Below are positions 43,982 to 46,850 of a stretch of DNA of 46,850 nucleotides, piece after piece. The notes under the pieces are model-generated. The model ran no database searches, had not been told where the DNA came from, and saw only the letters and a program-made list of their open reading frames with translations. This DNA is from PKWO01 sp036561005 (GTDB lineage: Bacteria > Pseudomonadota > Gammaproteobacteria > Burkholderiales > Burkholderiaceae_D), in the NCBI GenBank assembly GCA_036561005.1, contig DATBQE010000005.1, positions 1 through 46,850 on the forward strand. Reading direction: 5' to 3'. Positions within the stretch are counted from its first letter, which is position 1. Each line of letters starts with the position of its first letter. A program made the position numbers and the translations under genes.

Positions 43982-44425
43982 TCAATATCGCTTGTGCTGT
44001 CCCGCTCGTGCCGCGTGCTCGTCATTCATTTTTTGATCTTTCTTGTTCTCGCGCTGCTGTTCTTCCTTGACAGCGCGGCTTGCAAGCGTGCCATACGACA
44101 TGCGCTTGCGTTCGCTCGCCTGCCATGCGCCTTTTTCTCGCGCCACGCCGTTTTCCGCATCCCTGACGACCTGTTGCTGTCCCGCAATTGCCTCGTCAAG
44201 TTTTTCGATGAATGCCTGAAAATTGCGATAGCCCATCGGTGACAAACCTTGTGCCATCTTTGCCTGAAATCGACTGGCGTATTCCTCGCGGTACTTCTGC
44301 AGCAATTCCAGCTTTTTTTCCGCCTTGTCGGTCATGCTAATGGCATTGCCGAGACGCTTTGCGGCTTCATCCGTCGCAGCCGTCGCCAGATCAATGAGGG
44401 TGTCCAGAGCCGATTTGGTGGCCAT
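43982..44425 (-). CDS. fliJ: Flagellar export chaperone FliJ
   Basis: FliJ is the central stalk of the FliI ATPase ring and a general export chaperone. The 147-residue product is almost all coiled coil and highly charged, with LIDLATAATDEAAKRLGNAI and EEYASRFQAKMAQGLSP. Sequence is weakly conserved in this family; length, coiled coil and place between fliI and fliK support the call. Confidence 0.92.
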   Translation of the reverse strand: MATKSALDTLIDLATAATDEAAKRLGNAISMTDKAEKKLELLQKYREEYASRFQAKMAQGLSPMGYRNFQAFIEKLDEAIAGQQQVVRDAENGVAREKGAWQASERKRMSYGTLASRAVKEEQQRENKKDQKMNDEHAARAGQHKRY

Positions 44426-44459
44426 AGTGTCGATTATAGGTTTGCGTTACCTGTCGCTA

Positions 44460-45863
44460 TCATTGGAATAGAGCGGTTAGTTGCCCCAAACTCTGCGCTA
44501 TGCTCGATTGTTCGTTGATGTCTTGTTGCAAAAATGACTCGATCTTGCCATGCAGCTGGATTGCTTCGTCCAACACCGGATCCGTACCTGCATTATAGGC
44601 GCCGACACTGATCAAGTCGCGGCTGCGTTCGTAACGGGAGAACAGTTGTTTCAGGCGTCGCGTCAGCTTCAGATGCTCGGGCGAAACGATGCTGTGCATG
44701 GCGCGGCTGATCGATTGTTCGATATCGATGGCGGGATAATGACCGCTTTCGGCGAGCGTACGGTTGAGCACGATATGGCCGTCGAGAATCGCACGTGCCG
44801 AATCGGCAATCGGGTCCTGCTGGTCGTCGCCCTCGGTCAGGACGGTGTAGAAAGCGGTGATCGAACCGCCGCCTTCCTTGCCGTTTCCCGCGCGCTCAAC
44901 CAGGATGGGCAGTTTGGCAAACACGGACGGCGGATACCCCTTGGTTGCCGGCGGCTCGCCAATGGCCAACGCAATTTCGCGCTGTGCCATGGCATAACGG
45001 GTCAGGGAATCCATGATCAGCAAAACATTCTTGCCCTGGTCGCGGAAATGTTCGGCGATTGTGGTGGCATAGGCTGCACCCTGCAGGCGCATCAGAGGCG
45101 GCGTGTCGGCCGGCGCCGCCACAACCACGGAACGGGCCAGGCCGACGGTGCCGAGAATTTGTTCGATGAATTCCTTGACCTCGCGGCCACGTTCGCCAAT
45201 CAGACCGACGACGATCACGTCGGCGCTGGTATAGCGCGCCATCATGCCAAGCAGGACGCTCTTGCCTACGCCGGACCCGGAGAACAGGCCCATGCGTTGA
45301 CCTCGGCCTACCGTCAACATACTGTTGATGGCACGCACACCGACGTCGAGTGTTTCGACTATCGGTGCGCGGGTAAGCGGGTTGACCGCACGCACATTGA
45401 GCGGCGCGGCGTGGGTGGTGTTGATCGGTCCGAGATTGTCGAGCGGCCGGCCGGCACCGTCCAGCACCCGGCCAAGCAACTCTTCGCCAACCGGCAAATG
45501 GCGTGCACGATCGCTTGGGCGGCGCCGCGGATGTTCAACCGAACCTGGTCGCGGCAGGGTTTGTGCCGCCTCGATGGGAAACACGCGCGTGCCCGGCACA
45601 ACCCCCTCAACATCGCTTTGCGGCATCAGAAACAGCTTGTCGTTGGCAAACCCAACCACCTCCGCTTCGATACGAGTGCCGCCGGGGAGCGGGATATTGC
45701 AAGCGCTGCCGACGGCAAGCTTCAAGCCGATGGCTTCCATCACCAGGCCGGTCACGCGCGTGACGCGGCCCGATACCTGCATCGGCTCGGTAAGCGCCAG
45801 TACGGCGCTGCAATCGCGCAGATAGGACTGCCAACGTTTGCTGCCGGTGGATGCGTCGCTCAT
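44460..45863 (-). CDS. fliI: Flagellar export ATPase FliI
   Basis: FliI is the F1-beta-like ATPase of the export apparatus. The 467-residue product has the P-loop GSGVGKS (residues 196-202), Walker B segment VLLIMDSLTRYAMAQREI, and the arginine-rich family segments around AIGEPPATKGYPPSVF. The start MSDASTG lies at the end of an 11-bp tandem repeat that offers two further ATG codons upstream in other frames. fliH ends 50 bases before it and fliJ follows after 34. Confidence 0.96.
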   Translation of the reverse strand: MSDASTGSKRWQSYLRDCSAVLALTEPMQVSGRVTRVTGLVMEAIGLKLAVGSACNIPLPGGTRIEAEVVGFANDKLFLMPQSDVEGVVPGTRVFPIEAAQTLPRPGSVEHPRRRPSDRARHLPVGEELLGRVLDGAGRPLDNLGPINTTHAAPLNVRAVNPLTRAPIVETLDVGVRAINSMLTVGRGQRMGLFSGSGVGKSVLLGMMARYTSADVIVVGLIGERGREVKEFIEQILGTVGLARSVVVAAPADTPPLMRLQGAAYATTIAEHFRDQGKNVLLIMDSLTRYAMAQREIALAIGEPPATKGYPPSVFAKLPILVERAGNGKEGGGSITAFYTVLTEGDDQQDPIADSARAILDGHIVLNRTLAESGHYPAIDIEQSISRAMHSIVSPEHLKLTRRLKQLFSRYERSRDLISVGAYNAGTDPVLDEAIQLHGKIESFLQQDINEQSSIAQSLGQLTALFQ

Positions 45864-45890
45864 GCCTGATTCATGCCTCGCTCATGCCTC
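45858..45890 (-). repeat. 11-bp tandem repeat covering the fliI start codon
   Basis: On the minus strand three 11-base units follow one another: GAGGCATGAGC, GAGGCATGAAT, CAGGCATGAGC. Each holds ATGA, giving ATG codons at 45885, 45874 and 45863. The first two start four-codon reading frames that end in TGA overlapping the next ATG; the third is the fliI start. The 11-base period puts each ATG in a different frame. Confidence 0.75.
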
Positions 45891-45913
45891 GTTCGTTTGT
45901 GCTGTACTGTGGT

Positions 45914-46588
45914 CTATTTGTCCAGCCAGCCGGTGGCTTGGCCAAGGCTGGCTGCGATGCGTTCCCAGCGCCCGGTGATCGAGGCGTCGATCTGGTTGGT
46001 GGCAGTTTCGATGCGGCAGCCGCCACGCTCAAGGTGCATATCTTCGGCAATGCGCCAACCGGCCTTTTCCAACTCGTCATGCATGTGCTCCTTGACGAGG
46101 TCCGCGTCCTGCGGATGCAGAAACAGCAGGGCAGGTTGTTGCAGGCTGCCCAGATAGCGTATGGATTCGCCCACGATGGGCAGGACCAGCTCGGGCTGAA
46201 CATCCAGCGCAGTTTTCAGCATGGCCTTCGACAGATCAAGCGCGAGGTTAAGCAGGTCCTCGGCGATCACGTCGTCTGCGCGCGCCACTTCGCCGGCAAA
46301 TGACGCGGCCAAACTGACAAATTGGCCGCGTTCTACCGCTGCAGCGGCGCGGCCTTCTTCCAGACCGCGCGCCCGGCCTTCGGCCAGACCTTCCGTGCGC
46401 CCCTGTTGCCGGGCTTCCTCTCGCAATGCGTCGAGCTCGGCGTTGAATTTGGCCAGGGCCACTTCAGGCGGCACAGCTGCCGCGGCCGGCGGTGGAGGCG
46501 GCACCTGGGACGGGCGATCGTCACCGAAGGAGGCAAGCTCCCAGCGCTGGTAGGCAGTCTGCTTTTCCTTGGGGACGACGTTAGACAT
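45914..46588 (-). CDS. fliH: Flagellar export ATPase regulator FliH
   Basis: FliH holds FliI at the C ring. The 224-residue product has a Pro/Ala-rich N-terminus, the GxxxG repeat typical of FliH (GRTEGLAEGRARGLEEG), and a C-terminal V-ATPase E-subunit-like domain with GGCRIETATNQIDASI. ATG 46588 overlaps the fliG end by eight bases and begins the recognisable family opening; an in-frame upstream site is less likely. Confidence 0.94.
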   Translation of the reverse strand: MSNVVPKEKQTAYQRWELASFGDDRPSQVPPPPPAAAAVPPEVALAKFNAELDALREEARQQGRTEGLAEGRARGLEEGRAAAAVERGQFVSLAASFAGEVARADDVIAEDLLNLALDLSKAMLKTALDVQPELVLPIVGESIRYLGSLQQPALLFLHPQDADLVKEHMHDELEKAGWRIAEDMHLERGGCRIETATNQIDASITGRWERIAASLGQATGWLDK

Positions 46589-46850
46589 ACGCGTCGTCGC
46601 CCTTCGCACCTAGCATGATCTGGCCCTCGTCTGCCAGGCGGCGTACGATTTGCAGGATTTCCTTTTGCTGCGCTTCGACTTCGGACAGACGCACCGGGCC
46701 CTTGGATTCGAGGTCTTCGCGCATCATTTCTGCTGCACGCTGCGACATGTTCTTGAAGATCTTCTCGCGCAATTCCTGCGGCGCGCCTTTCAAGGCGACG
46801 ATCAGCGATTCGGATTGCACTTCGCGCAGCATGACCTGGATACCGCGGTC
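46581..46850 (-). CDS. fliG: Flagellar motor switch protein FliG, C-terminal part
   Basis: Only the last 89 codons lie in the window; the N-terminus is beyond the right edge. The piece starts DRGIQVMLREVQSESLIVAL and contains FKNMSQRAAEMMREDLES and LSEVEAQQKEILQIVRRL, the torque-generating C-terminal domain that faces the stator. It overlaps fliH by eight bases. Upstream, outside the window, fliF and fliE would be expected but are not seen. Confidence 0.95.
   Translation of the reverse strand, partial: DRGIQVMLREVQSESLIVALKGAPQELREKIFKNMSQRAAEMMREDLESKGPVRLSEVEAQQKEILQIVRRLADEGQIMLGAKGDDAYV

Noticed and set aside
44550..45869. Long open frame of about 439 codons antisense to fliI
   Set aside because: Shadow frame opposite a well-conserved ATPase gene; no start signals or recognisable domain.

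Overview
The window is almost entirely one flagellar and chemotaxis supercluster of a motile Gram-negative bacterium. Several features point to the Betaproteobacteria, order Burkholderiales, probably an Oxalobacteraceae-type organism (Herminiimonas, Collimonas or Janthinobacterium-like): an flhDC master operon at the head of the cluster, a che operon holding both cheD and cheZ, an flhB-flhA-flhF-flhG-fliA-motCD block, and two stator pairs. The genus is inferred from gene order and protein flavour; the species cannot be named. No tRNA, rRNA, insertion sequence, CRISPR array or sign of recent transfer was seen. Flagellin (fliC), fliD, fliS, fliE and fliF are not here; fliG is cut by the right edge.

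Layout, left to right. (1) 1-2311, plus strand: a long AT-rich leader with two hairpins, flhD, flhC, then a membrane-anchored methyltransferase-fold gene. (2) 2553-13959, plus: motA, motB, a second CheZ-like protein, cheY1, cheA, cheW, one chemoreceptor gene, cheR, cheD, cheB, cheY2, cheZ. (3) 14026-15237: a degenerate EAL plus HDOD signalling protein. (4) 15607-23387, plus: flhB, flhA, flhF, flhG, fliA, motC, motD. From flhA to motC the genes overlap or abut and look translationally coupled. (5) 23409-26988, minus: flgA, flgM, flgN and a SEC-C/TPR/sulfotransferase gene. (6) 27161-38022, plus: flgBCDEFGHIJ, then flgKL behind its own FliA-type promoter. (7) 38047-46850, minus: fliG(partial)-H-I-J-K, then fliL-M-N-O-P-Q-R.

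How it works together: FlhD/FlhC start the cascade. fli, flh and flgA-J build the basal body, export apparatus, rod and hook, and FlhF/FlhG set placement or number. FliA then switches on late genes, including its own anti-sigma factor FlgM, until FlgM is exported. FlgK/FlgL form the hook-filament junction with FlgN as chaperone. MotAB and MotCD are alternative stators. The receptor, CheW and CheA signal to two CheY proteins, each next to a protein carrying the CheZ active-site motif; CheR, CheB and CheD handle adaptation.

Points that stand out: two CheY/CheZ-type modules in one operon; related C-terminal tails on the receptor, CheD and the CheZ-like protein; an FlhG whose ATP-binding loop is eroded; an uncharacterised sulfotransferase downstream of a clear FliA promoter; a FAM173-like membrane methyltransferase between flhDC and motAB; and an 11-bp tandem repeat that triplicates the fliI start codon.
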